In this document: positions 34,295-42,953 of the stretch, one piece after another
How positions within the stretch are numbered: position 1 is the first letter of the stretch
Layout of the letters: each line of letters starts with the position of its first letter
Assembly: GCF_000421165.1 (NCBI RefSeq)
Contig: NZ_ATWI01000009.1
Span: forward strand, 890,958 to 943,888
Source of the DNA: Marinobacter daepoensis DSM 16072
GTDB taxonomy: Bacteria > Pseudomonadota > Gammaproteobacteria > Pseudomonadales > Oleiphilaceae
Length of the DNA: 52,931 bases
Reading direction: 5' to 3'
The notes under the pieces: generated by a model
Told to the model about the DNA's origin: nothing
Databases searched by the model: none
The model's input: only the letters and a program-made list of their open reading frames with translations
Program-made: the position numbers and the translations under genes

Positions 34295-35938
34295 ATGGAA
34301 AAAACCACCACATTCCCTTTTCGTTATACCGCCTTCGCCATCAGCGTGGCGGGCTTTGCAGTGTCACTCCCCTTATCAATCTGGCTCGGTTCCGGGTACC
34401 TGTTTCCTCTGGTATTTGGCGCCCTGTCAGCGCTCGGCGTCTGGGACCTGAAACAGCGAAAACATACGATCAGCCGCAACTATCCGATCATGGCCAACTT
34501 TCGTTATCTGTTTGAATCCATTGGCCCGGAGATCCGCCAGTACTTCATTCAGTCCGACACAGAAGAGCGCCCCTTCTCCCGGGAACAACGCTCTATTGTT
34601 TACCAGAGGGCAAAAAACGTACTCGACAAACGCCCCTTTGGTTCCCAGATTGGCATGTACGAGGAAGGCTTTGAGTGGATGAACCACTCCATCACGCCCA
34701 CCCGACTGGCCACCAGCGATTTCCGGATTCTGATCGGCAAGAATTGCGACAAACCTTACAACGCCAGCGTATTCAACATTTCTGCGATGAGCTTTGGCGC
34801 ACTTTCGGCCAATGCCGTCCTCAGCCTGAACACTGGCGCCCGGAAAGGCGGCTTCTATCACGACACCGGGGAAGGTTCTATTTCCAGGTATCACCGGCAA
34901 CCAGGCGGGGATCTTGTGTGGGAGATTGGTTCAGGTTATTTCGGCTGCCGGCACCCCGACGGAACCTTCAATCCTGAAATGTTTGAAAGAAATGCCACGC
35001 TTGATCAGGTCAAAATGATAGAGGTCAAACTATCTCAGGGCGCAAAACCCGGACATGGGGGCATCCTGCCGGGCGCCAAGGTCACCCCTGAGATTGCCGA
35101 AGCGCGTGGCGTCTCTGTGGGTGAAGACTGCGTCTCTCCCCCCAGCCATTCTGCCTTCTCTAATCCGGTGGAGTTGCTGGAGTTTATTGACACATTACGA
35201 ACACTTTCCGGCGGCAAACCGGTGGGCTTCAAACTCGCCATTGGTCACCCCTGGGAGTGGTTTGCCATCGTCAAAGCGATGCTGGACACCGGCAGGAAGC
35301 CCGACTTTATCGTTGTTGATGGCGGTGAAGGCGGTACCGGCGCGGCCCCCATTGAATTCATCAACCGCCTCGGCATGCCGATGACCGAAGCGCTTCTGTT
35401 GGTTCACAACACGCTGGTGGGCACCAACCTTCGTGAAGACATCGCCATCGGAGCCGCCGGTAAGATCACATCGGCGTTCAATATCGCCAGGACGCTGGCA
35501 CTGGGGGCAGACTGGTGCAATTCCGCCCGTGGGTACATGTTCTCCCTGGGTTGCATTCAAGCCCTGAGTTGCCATACGGGCCACTGCCCGAGTGGCGTGG
35601 CAACTCAGGACCCACGCCGCGGCCAGAAACTGGATGTAGCCCTCAAAAGTGAGCGGGTGTACAACTATCACAAAAACACACTCGACGCCCTGCAGAACCT
35701 GCTGGAAGCTTCGGGGCTGAACCATCCGTCTGAGCTGGGGCCAGAGCACATCGTCCGACGGGTCTCAAAAGCGGAAGTGCACAGCTACCTTGATCTGTTC
35801 CCGTTCCTGGAGCCCGGCGCCCTGCTGGAGGGAAAAACCGGCCTGAGGGTTTTTGACAAGTATTGGCAAGCCGCCCAACCAGACACTTTCGAGCCACCGG
35901 AGTTTATCCGGGCCCTACGGGAAACCAAACTTCGCTGA
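34295..35938 (+). CDS. Membrane-anchored FMN-binding glutamate synthase-like protein
   Basis: This 547-aa protein has two N-terminal hydrophobic helices (about 14-48) followed by the FMN/(beta/alpha)8 domain of glutamate synthase (about 130-500). It contains VDGGEGGTGAAPIEF and GAAGKITSAF (FMN phosphate region). Cys420, Cys426 and Cys431 have the C-x5-C-x4-C spacing of the [3Fe-4S] cluster of GltB. There is no glutamine amidotransferase domain and no partner small subunit nearby, so it is not a complete GOGAT. Such proteins may be electron-transfer dehydrogenases or use free ammonia; the reaction is not established. A TATACT -10-like hexamer lies about 40 nt upstream. Confidence 0.88.
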   Translation: MEKTTTFPFRYTAFAISVAGFAVSLPLSIWLGSGYLFPLVFGALSALGVWDLKQRKHTISRNYPIMANFRYLFESIGPEIRQYFIQSDTEERPFSREQRSIVYQRAKNVLDKRPFGSQIGMYEEGFEWMNHSITPTRLATSDFRILIGKNCDKPYNASVFNISAMSFGALSANAVLSLNTGARKGGFYHDTGEGSISRYHRQPGGDLVWEIGSGYFGCRHPDGTFNPEMFERNATLDQVKMIEVKLSQGAKPGHGGILPGAKVTPEIAEARGVSVGEDCVSPPSHSAFSNPVELLEFIDTLRTLSGGKPVGFKLAIGHPWEWFAIVKAMLDTGRKPDFIVVDGGEGGTGAAPIEFINRLGMPMTEALLLVHNTLVGTNLREDIAIGAAGKITSAFNIARTLALGADWCNSARGYMFSLGCIQALSCHTGHCPSGVATQDPRRGQKLDVALKSERVYNYHKNTLDALQNLLEASGLNHPSELGPEHIVRRVSKAEVHSYLDLFPFLEPGALLEGKTGLRVFDKYWQAAQPDTFEPPEFIRALRETKLR

Positions 35939-36047
35939 TTGCGGAAGAAATTCGACAGCCCGGTGTTTATTTTTACATTAGGCTGGTGTAGACTTCGCTC
36001 CCGCTAAGCCACTGAGATAAACCTTGTTTCCCGGTAGCTGGCAGTAA

Positions 36048-36125
<78 letters not shown>

Positions 36126-36138
36126 GAATTCCCTACAC

Positions 36139-36166
36139 AAAGCCCGGGCCGAAAGGCCCGGGCTTT
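36139..36166 (+). terminator. Terminator after tRNA-Pro
   Basis: A perfect 12-bp stem (AAAGCCCGGGCC with GGCCCGGGCTTT) closes on a GAAA tetraloop, followed by a T-rich tail (GTTGTG). Flanking ACA/TGT bases can lengthen the stem. Confidence 0.85.
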
Positions 36167-36488
36167 GTTGTGTCAGAGGATAATTCACTAAACAGGCTTC
36201 ACTCCAACAATAAGCCGGACAGGCACAAACACGCCGGGCATGTCGCGGCCGAAGACAGGGAAGCCTCTCTTCCAACCTTTTTATAGCCAAAACAGCCTAC
36301 GCCCAACCCGCTTTGTAGCATCCAGCCAGCCGACAGTCGCTTAGCCAAAAGACGCAACATTTACCATGTCCCGCGACTTTGTTTATTAGTATCCTAGTGG
36401 ATCTGTAACGTTTACTTAAACCAAATCATGCAGGATAACGAATAACACCGCTTAATCCTTACAGATCCAATCAGATAACTGGCCACCA
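36167..36488. other. Intergenic leader of the response-regulator gene
   Basis: No gene is supported in these 322 nt. The right part is AT-rich and holds an 11-bp inverted repeat (36398-36408 and 36459-36469) flanking a weak promoter-like pair: TTTACT (36411-36416) and GATAAC (36434-36439), spaced 17 nt. The left part shows no clear structure beyond the end of the tRNA terminator. Confidence 0.5.
36398..36469. repeat. 11-bp inverted repeat flanking a candidate promoter
   Basis: TGGATCTGTAA (36398-36408) and TTACAGATCCA (36459-36469) are perfect inverse copies separated by 50 nt. The second arm ends 19 nt before the response-regulator ATG. The arms could be two operator sites for one protein or the stem of a leader hairpin. 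Confidence 0.7.
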
Positions 36489-37286
36489 ATGGACGACCTG
36501 AGTAACAAACGGATTTTAATTGTTGACGATGAAGAAGCCGAGCGCGCCCTGCTTGCGGCCTACCTGAAACAACACCATTGCATTCTGTACCACGCCGAAA
36601 ATGGCCTTGACGGGGTCAACAAGGCCCGGGCAATCCGACCCGATCTCATTCTGCTGGATGCTCAGATGCCCGTCTGTAATGGTTTTGATGCGTGCAAGGT
36701 CATTGTCAGCGACCCGGAAACCCGGGATATTCCTGTTATTTTCCTGTCGGCCCTTAACTGGCCAGAGCAGCGCATCCGGGGATTGCTTGCCGGTGCCGTT
36801 GACTACATAGACAAGCCTTACGACTTCAATGAAGTCAAACTGCGGTTAGCCATACATCTGAGAGGAAGAAAACCCGTCATTTCCGATTCCGCACCCTCGA
36901 TCCAGGCCAAAGCACCATCACTGGATTCAGGCGCTGACGCCCCCAGCACGCTCCAGAACATCCTGTTCCACTCCGCCCGGATCCATCTGCTTCGATCCCT
37001 GGCCTCCCCCCCCCCCATGGCTGAACTTGAAAAACTGACCGGAACCAACAGCAAGCACCTGAACCGGGCCTTCAAACTTTGTGCCGGAACAACGGTATAC
37101 GAATATCTGCGGGAAGAGCGCATGAAAGAGGCTCGAGTCCTACTTCAGCAAACGAGCCTGCCCATTCAGGAAATCGCCGACCAGACGGGCTTCTCCAGCG
37201 GAGCCAACTTCGCCACCGCCTTTCGGGAGCGATTCGGTGTCTCGCCTCGTGAACTTCGCAGGCAACAAGGCAACACCAACAACTAA
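36489..37286 (+). CDS. Response regulator with AraC-type DNA-binding domain
   Basis: The 265-aa protein has a receiver domain (about 6-125) with acidic residues in VDDEEAE, phospho-acceptor Asp57 (LLDAQMP) and Lys in YIDKPY. A linker (128-155) leads to an AraC-type double helix-turn-helix (about 160-262, LPIQEIADQTGFSSGANFATAFRERFG). The gene lies 20 nt before a sensor kinase gene, so they form a two-component pair. An 11-C tract (37006-37016) encodes Ser-Pro-Pro-Pro at 173-176 inside the DNA-binding domain. Gain or loss of one C would end translation within about eight codons, leaving only the receiver. No ribosome-binding site is evident. Confidence 0.93.
   Translation: MDDLSNKRILIVDDEEAERALLAAYLKQHHCILYHAENGLDGVNKARAIRPDLILLDAQMPVCNGFDACKVIVSDPETRDIPVIFLSALNWPEQRIRGLLAGAVDYIDKPYDFNEVKLRLAIHLRGRKPVISDSAPSIQAKAPSLDSGADAPSTLQNILFHSARIHLLRSLASPPPMAELEKLTGTNSKHLNRAFKLCAGTTVYEYLREERMKEARVLLQQTSLPIQEIADQTGFSSGANFATAFRERFGVSPRELRRQQGNTNN
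37006..37016 (+). repeat. 11-C homopolymer inside the response-regulator gene
   Basis: Eleven consecutive C residues are read in frame as part of Ser173 and Pro174-176, immediately before Met177. Reading C10 gives a TGA soon after, and C12 gives HG then TGA, so either slip removes the DNA-binding domain. Confidence 0.9.
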
Positions 37287-37306
37287 CCGTATACAGAACT
37301 TACACC

Positions 37307-39310
37307 ATGAACCTCAGATCTTTCCCGGGGCAGCGCACTGCGGCCTTTCTTATGCTCTTGATAGGCTTGCTGGCGTCCCTGCCCGGCCAAACCGCGCCCC
37401 AGCAACCATGGGGCACACAGGTCGTTGATCTGGCTATGCTGGCAAATGGCCAGGAACTGCTGTCCTACATGGAGGTTCGCAAGGCGACACACACGGGAGA
37501 AAACCTGGAAGAGGGACTTAATGGCAAGCCCTGGCAAAAAGCAACGTCAAACGCCTTGAAGGCGCCACGCCAACACAGCGTTTACTGGTTGCGGGCTACC
37601 TTTCAGAACAGCAGCCAGAGAGCATTGACCCAATGGCTGGTTTTTGAACCCTGGCGACTGAATCGCCTTGATGCCTATGTGTTTTCTGAACGCGGCGAGC
37701 TCATCTGGAAAGACAGTACAGGGCTTGAAATCCCCCAGCAGGAACGATCCGTCGATAATGGAAAGACAGCTATCCCCGTTGCAATGGCCCCGGGGGAGCA
37801 ACAACGTCTTCTGATCCGGGTATACAGCGACAGCTTACCTTTCCTGAGCATCAGAAATCAGAACCCGGTTGCCTACACCCGACAACTGGATGCTAACGAG
37901 AGCCGGCACATCGCTTTTCTGGCAGGAATTACCATTCTCCTGTTCGTGCTCGCACTTCAGCTCAACAAAACGTTGCTCATCACCGGCGTCTGGCTCCTGG
38001 TCGCGTTTATTTTCGAGTCAGAAAAAGACGGCTTCTTCAGCACCTTCCTGCTACCCGGCCTCAGCGACTACTCCGCCAACCTCCGGGTATCCGCCTGGTT
38101 CTTTACCGAATACCTTTTCCTTGTCACATCCGTTTTACTGCTGAAACTCCCGCTTTCACGGGCATGGCGGGGGTATCTGATCCTGGCTGGAAGCGCTACG
38201 GCCCTAATGAGCTTACTCACGTTTGTACTCGATGGCGCCCAGATCCGGAATCTCGGCGTGATCATGACTGCAGGCTTTGCCATCAGCTGGCTGTTGCTGG
38301 TACCCAAGGCACTGTCAAACCCACAAAAAGGTCAGAAGGTGGTTCTTTCGCTGCTGGCCACTTACTGGGCCGTCTCAGCCTTTCTGCTGGCGGGCTACAC
38401 TTTTAACTTCTACTACACATCGGCGTTTGCAGCGGCACGAATTTACGCCGAAAGCGCCATAGCCCTGGCCCTTATTGCCACCTACACCTGGCAACAGAAG
38501 CATCAGGTCGCCGAGGCACAGCAGGCCGTCAAAAGCCAACGGCAACGTCTGGAAATGTCCGTCAAAGACCGCACCCGCTCCCTCGACCGCGCCCTGAACA
38601 CCGCAAAGAAGGAAAACCGGGCAAAGGTCGATTTTCTGGCCCAGATCACCCATGACCTCCGGGCCCCGCTGTCCACCATCATCGGCTACACCCGCCTGAG
38701 AAAATCCACACCCGATGCCGTGCCAATGGCCGACCAAGTCATAGAGGACCGGGCCACCTACATGCTGACCCTGATTGACGGGCTTGTTAACTACGCCAGA
38801 GACATCGCACCCAGCCAGGATGAGGTCAGAGACATTTACCTGACCACGCTGATCGACAACCTGGTTTACCAGGGCCACATTCTGGCCAATCGCAACCAGA
38901 ACACATTTCAGCTGGACATAGAGACTGAAATCCCAACGCTGATTCGCAGCAACAGTACGCAACTTCAGCGCATTCTTCTGAACCTGATTGAGAACGCGGC
39001 GAAATACACCCAGAACGGCTCCATCGTTCTTTCGGTCGCGATGAATGTCACCCCCGGCAATACGCCGTCCATGGTGTTCAGGGTGATTGATACCGGCTGC
39101 GGTATTTCCGAGGAAGATCTGAAGAAGATCTACGTACCGTTTTTTATGACATCCGACAGCAACCCAGGCGCAGGCCTGGGTCTCCCCATTGCCTTTGAGC
39201 TGGCCAAAAGTCTTGGCGGTCAACTTGAACTCGACAGCCAGCCCGGAGAAGGCACAACAGCCACTTGTACTCTGCCTTGCGACCTGGGTGAAATCCGCGA
39301 ACAGCTTTGA
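37307..39310 (+). CDS. 7TM-DISM sensor histidine kinase
   Basis: This 667-aa kinase has a signal peptide (about 1-30), an extracytoplasmic 7TMR-DISMED2-like beta domain (about 40-190, with HSVYWLRATFQNSS and WLVFEPWRLNRLDAYVF), a seven-helix membrane block (about 203-395), a coiled coil (405-440), HisKA with His449 (DFLAQITHDLRAPLSTIIGY) and a HATPase domain (about 540-660: NLIENAAKYT, DTGCGISEEDL, GAGLGLPIAFELAKSLGG). DISMED2 domains are thought to bind carbohydrate-like ligands. It is co-directional with the adjacent response regulator and lies upstream of a type I secretion operon, a plausible target. Confidence 0.93.
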   Translation: MNLRSFPGQRTAAFLMLLIGLLASLPGQTAPQQPWGTQVVDLAMLANGQELLSYMEVRKATHTGENLEEGLNGKPWQKATSNALKAPRQHSVYWLRATFQNSSQRALTQWLVFEPWRLNRLDAYVFSERGELIWKDSTGLEIPQQERSVDNGKTAIPVAMAPGEQQRLLIRVYSDSLPFLSIRNQNPVAYTRQLDANESRHIAFLAGITILLFVLALQLNKTLLITGVWLLVAFIFESEKDGFFSTFLLPGLSDYSANLRVSAWFFTEYLFLVTSVLLLKLPLSRAWRGYLILAGSATALMSLLTFVLDGAQIRNLGVIMTAGFAISWLLLVPKALSNPQKGQKVVLSLLATYWAVSAFLLAGYTFNFYYTSAFAAARIYAESAIALALIATYTWQQKHQVAEAQQAVKSQRQRLEMSVKDRTRSLDRALNTAKKENRAKVDFLAQITHDLRAPLSTIIGYTRLRKSTPDAVPMADQVIEDRATYMLTLIDGLVNYARDIAPSQDEVRDIYLTTLIDNLVYQGHILANRNQNTFQLDIETEIPTLIRSNSTQLQRILLNLIENAAKYTQNGSIVLSVAMNVTPGNTPSMVFRVIDTGCGISEEDLKKIYVPFFMTSDSNPGAGLGLPIAFELAKSLGGQLELDSQPGEGTTATCTLPCDLGEIREQL

Positions 39311-39361
39311 TTTCCCGCCATCTCTTTTGCTCGCCAGCATAATTTTACAGCTTCGCCGCTG

Positions 39362-39398
39362 AGGTTCCGGGCACCGTGCTAGCATGGCGCCCGAACCT
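39362..39398. repeat. Imperfect palindrome upstream of the TolC-like gene
   Basis: AGGTTC (39362-39367) pairs with GAACCT (39393-39398), GGGC (39369-39372) with GCCC (39389-39392), and a core CCGTGCTAGCATGG folds back on itself. One bulge and one mismatch interrupt the stem. It lies 30 nt before the start codon and lacks a T run, so it looks more like an operator or leader hairpin than a terminator. Confidence 0.6.
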
Positions 39399-39428
39399 GC
39401 ATTCCCGGGATTTACGTAAGGCTGTATT

Positions 39429-40832
39429 ATGCATCGTACTTTGCTATCCAAGACCATTGCGTTCAGCGCATTTGTACTAAGCGCGTCCATCGCATTGCCG
39501 CTTGCGGCGAGCCAGACTGTGTCTGAGACGGCCAAACAGGCTATTGAATACAATCCGGAGGTCCAGGACACCTGGTACCGTTTCCAGGGTTCAGAATATG
39601 ATCTCGACTCTGCAAGAGCCGGATACAGACCAACGATTGACCTGAACGCCAATTACGGCCGGGAAATCCGCAGCGGCTCTGGCTGGAGCGCCGGCACCAA
39701 GAGCCCTTTTAACGGCGGCCGCGCAGAAGTGTCTCTGGTCCAGATGCTGTATGACGGCTTCCAGACCAGCGGCTCCGTGGCATCGGCTGAGCAAAGCCGG
39801 ATTGCCAACTATTTCCAACTGGTTCAGCAAACCCAGAATACTGCCCTGGATGCCTATGCTGCGCACCTGGACGTGGTCCGCGGCAGGCAACTGGTTGAGC
39901 TGGCTGAACAGAACCTGAAAGAGCACCGGAAAGTCTTTCGCCAGATTCAGATGAGCAGTAATGCCGGTGTGGGGAATAACGCCGATCTGGATCAGATAAC
40001 CGGCCGCCTGTCTCTTGCACATGCTAACCTGATTACCTCCCGGTCGGATCTGAACGCCATTGAAAGCCGTTATATGCGGGTTGTCGGGGCCATGCCGCCG
40101 GCAGAGCTTTCCACCCCACAGGAAAGCCCTGTACCGTATACCGCCGGCCAGGCCTTCGCCAGGGCGCTCAGAGATAACCCACAGTTTCTCTCCAGCCTGT
40201 ATCGCATCAAAGCTTCAGAGGCAGACGTTGACGCCAGCAAGTCCGGATACCACCCCAGAGTCAACCTGACCGCGCGCTATGGCTCTCAGGATTATGACGA
40301 TCGCGGCCTGGACAATAGCCGTACCGACGGCCGGATTGCCATTGAGCTGCACTACAACCTGTATAACGGGGGCCGGGACAAAGCCGCCATCAAGAGCGCT
40401 TACAACCGGGTCAATCAGAGTAAGGCGCAACGAGACAGCGCCTGCACCTCCGTGCGACAGAATCTTCAGGTGGCCTACCAGGACACCGTCACCTACAAAG
40501 ATCAGATTCCTGTTCTAGAGCAACACAAACAAGCCTCAAACCGGGTCCGGCAGGCGTATAAGGACCAGTTCCTGATTGGCCGTCGCTCACTGCTCGACGT
40601 TCTGGATGCCGAGAACGAGTATTTCCAGGCCAGCCGGGCGCTGGTTCAGGCAGAGCTGGATTATGCTCTGGCAACGGCCCGCACACAAAACGCTATGGGC
40701 ACCCTGCTCCAGACTCTTGGCATCATGCGTGATGACCTGCCGTCACTCTCCGAGCTTGGCGCAGACGCCATTGCGGTAGACCCGAATACGGCCTGCCCGA
40801 CAAGCGAGATCGTGCTGACCCGCGCCGATTAA
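39429..40832 (+). CDS. TolC-family outer membrane protein of a type I secretion system
   Basis: The 467-aa protein has a signal peptide (about 1-28, ending LPLAAS) and two repeats of the outer-membrane efflux domain. The first begins SETAKQAIEYNPEVQDTWYRFQGSEYDLDSARAGYRPTIDL; the second repeats the motif SKSGYHPRVNLTARYG. It forms the outer-membrane duct for the ABC/HlyD pair encoded next and corresponds to LapE/AggA-type proteins. The ABC gene begins within 7-16 nt of its stop. The sole large cargo nearby is the convergent adhesin gene. Confidence 0.92.
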   Translation: MHRTLLSKTIAFSAFVLSASIALPLAASQTVSETAKQAIEYNPEVQDTWYRFQGSEYDLDSARAGYRPTIDLNANYGREIRSGSGWSAGTKSPFNGGRAEVSLVQMLYDGFQTSGSVASAEQSRIANYFQLVQQTQNTALDAYAAHLDVVRGRQLVELAEQNLKEHRKVFRQIQMSSNAGVGNNADLDQITGRLSLAHANLITSRSDLNAIESRYMRVVGAMPPAELSTPQESPVPYTAGQAFARALRDNPQFLSSLYRIKASEADVDASKSGYHPRVNLTARYGSQDYDDRGLDNSRTDGRIAIELHYNLYNGGRDKAAIKSAYNRVNQSKAQRDSACTSVRQNLQVAYQDTVTYKDQIPVLEQHKQASNRVRQAYKDQFLIGRRSLLDVLDAENEYFQASRALVQAELDYALATARTQNAMGTLLQTLGIMRDDLPSLSELGADAIAVDPNTACPTSEIVLTRAD

Positions 40833-40847
40833 GGCGAGTTGTCGCTG

Positions 40848-42953
40848 ATGTTACTGGAATGCCTTCGGGTTCTGTGCCGGTTTCACAACCGGCCGCTGAA
40901 CCCTGCTGCAGCCATGGATGGTCTGCCACTGAACCAGGGAAAACTCACCCCCTCAGTGTTCCCTCGCGCCGCAAAACGGGCGGGCATGAGTTCGCGCATT
41001 GCCCGGGTTGCTCTCCAATCACTTAACCCCCACCTTCTGCCCGCCATTCTTTTGCTGAAGGATGATCGCGCCTGCATCATCACCAGTCTGGATGCGAATG
41101 GCGAAACAGCAAACGTTATCTGGCCAGAACTCCCCGACAGCGAACAAACGCTCGGGCTGGATGAACTTGCCGAACTCTATACCGGTTACGTGATCTATGC
41201 CCGACCGGAGTTCCGTTTCGATCAGCGTACGCCTGAAGTGAAAACCCGTCGGCCCGGGCACTGGTTCTGGAGCATCATCAAAGAAAACCGAAGGCTGTAT
41301 CGCGACGTTGCGGTGGCCGCTCTGGCAATCAACGTCTTTGCCCTGGCGATGCCGCTGTTTGTCATGAACGTGTACGACCGGGTGGTTCCAAACCACGCCG
41401 TTGAAACACTCTGGGTTCTGGCCGCGGGTGTACTCATCGTTCTCTGCGCTGATCTCGTTCTGCGCCTGATGCGCAGCTGGTTTGTAGATCTCGCAGCCAG
41501 CCGGGCTGACATCCAGCTCTCAGCCCGGATCATGGAGCACCTTCTGTCGCTCGGCCTCAAGGATCGTCCCACGTCGGTCGGCTCTTTTGCGAACAACGTT
41601 CAATCGTTTGAAGCCGTCCGCTCCTTTATGGGTTCACTTACCGTGGTCGCACTGGTCGACCTGCCCTTTGTACTTCTGTTTACCGGAATTATCACTCTGA
41701 TTGCCTGGCCACTGGTGCTCCCCATCCTGGCCGGAGGATTATTGCTCGTGCTCTATGCGCTGGCGATCCAGCACAAGCTGCACTCATTGTCAGAGCGCTC
41801 CATGCAAGCCGGCTCAATGCGGAACGCCATACTTGTCGAAAGCCTGAGCAACCTTGAAACCGTCAAGAGTTTCGGGTCCGAAAGCCGGATTCAGCTGGTG
41901 TGGGAAAAAACGACGATTTTCCTGACGCGGACGGCTGCCCAGACCCGCCTGCTGGCGTCATCCATCAGTTCTGGGGCCGGCTGGGTGCAGCATACCGTCG
42001 GGGTTCTGATCATTCTGATTGGCGTGTACCAGGTGATCGCCGGCGATCTGAGCCAGGGCGGGCTCATCGCCGCTTACATGCTGTCGTCGCGGGCCATGGC
42101 TCCGATCAGCCAGGCAGCGAGCCTGTTGGGGCAGTACCACAGCGCCGCCACCGCCATGACATCGCTAAACGACATCATGGCACTGCCTGGCGAACGACCT
42201 GACGACGCGCCGTGCATCACCCATCCGCCTTTGAGGGGAGACATTGAATTCAGAGGGGTCAGCTTCAGCTATCCCGGCAGTGACCAGCAATCGCTCCGGG
42301 ACGTCAGCTTTCGGATTCGCGCCGGTGAGCGTGTCGCCATCCTCGGGCGCAACGGTTCAGGCAAGTCCACGCTGGAAAAGCTCATGCTGGGCCTGTTTGC
42401 CCCACAGGCGGGCACAGTGTCCATTGATGGCGTAGACATTGGCCAGTATGACCCCGCCGAGCTGCGGCGGCAGATTGGCTACGTTCCGCAAGACATTCAT
42501 CTGTTCTTTGGCAGCCTGAAAGAAAACATCGTATTGGGCAACCCGCAAGCCAGCGATGCCCAGATCATCGAAGCCGCTCGTATTGCCGCCCTCGAGCCTC
42601 TGGTAAGCCAGCACCCAGAGGGGTTCAACCTTCCGGTTGGCGAAGGAGGGCAACAGTTGTCAGGCGGGCAACGTCAGGCCGTTGCCGTGGCCCGGGGCGT
42701 TCTTGGCGAACGGGCAATGCTGTTGCTTGATGAACCCACCGGCTCTCTGGACCAGAATAGCGAAGCCATCATCAAGGAAAACCTGACCCGCTACTCTCAA
42801 GACAAGACTCTGATTCTTGTTACTCACCGCAGTGCCCTGCTGGACCTGGTCGACCGGATTATCGTCATGGACCAGGGCAAAGTGGTGGCCGACGGGGAAA
42901 AATCCGCCGTAGTTCAGGCGTTGCAGAAAGGCCAGATAGGAGCCGCCCGATGA
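40848..42953 (+). CDS. Type I secretion ABC transporter (LapB-like)
   Basis: The 701-aa permease/ATPase energises one-step export. It has an N-terminal C39-peptidase-like domain (about 1-130) that does not show the catalytic Cys motif, so it probably recognises cargo without cleaving it. A six-helix membrane domain (about 150-430, FALAMPLFVMNVYDRVVPNHAVETLWVL) and an ATPase domain (about 465-700) follow, with Walker A GRNGSGKST, signature LSGGQRQAVAVARG and Walker B MLLLDEPTGSLD. The start is ambiguous: TTG at 40839 or ATG at 40848. The stop overlaps the next start by 4 nt. Confidence 0.93.
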   Translation: MLLECLRVLCRFHNRPLNPAAAMDGLPLNQGKLTPSVFPRAAKRAGMSSRIARVALQSLNPHLLPAILLLKDDRACIITSLDANGETANVIWPELPDSEQTLGLDELAELYTGYVIYARPEFRFDQRTPEVKTRRPGHWFWSIIKENRRLYRDVAVAALAINVFALAMPLFVMNVYDRVVPNHAVETLWVLAAGVLIVLCADLVLRLMRSWFVDLAASRADIQLSARIMEHLLSLGLKDRPTSVGSFANNVQSFEAVRSFMGSLTVVALVDLPFVLLFTGIITLIAWPLVLPILAGGLLLVLYALAIQHKLHSLSERSMQAGSMRNAILVESLSNLETVKSFGSESRIQLVWEKTTIFLTRTAAQTRLLASSISSGAGWVQHTVGVLIILIGVYQVIAGDLSQGGLIAAYMLSSRAMAPISQAASLLGQYHSAATAMTSLNDIMALPGERPDDAPCITHPPLRGDIEFRGVSFSYPGSDQQSLRDVSFRIRAGERVAILGRNGSGKSTLEKLMLGLFAPQAGTVSIDGVDIGQYDPAELRRQIGYVPQDIHLFFGSLKENIVLGNPQASDAQIIEAARIAALEPLVSQHPEGFNLPVGEGGQQLSGGQRQAVAVARGVLGERAMLLLDEPTGSLDQNSEAIIKENLTRYSQDKTLILVTHRSALLDLVDRIIVMDQGKVVADGEKSAVVQALQKGQIGAAR

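Noticed and set aside
38375..39652. 425-aa minus-strand frame
   Set aside because: It overlaps the sensor kinase and the start of the TolC-like gene, both of which have clear domains; the antisense product resembles nothing.
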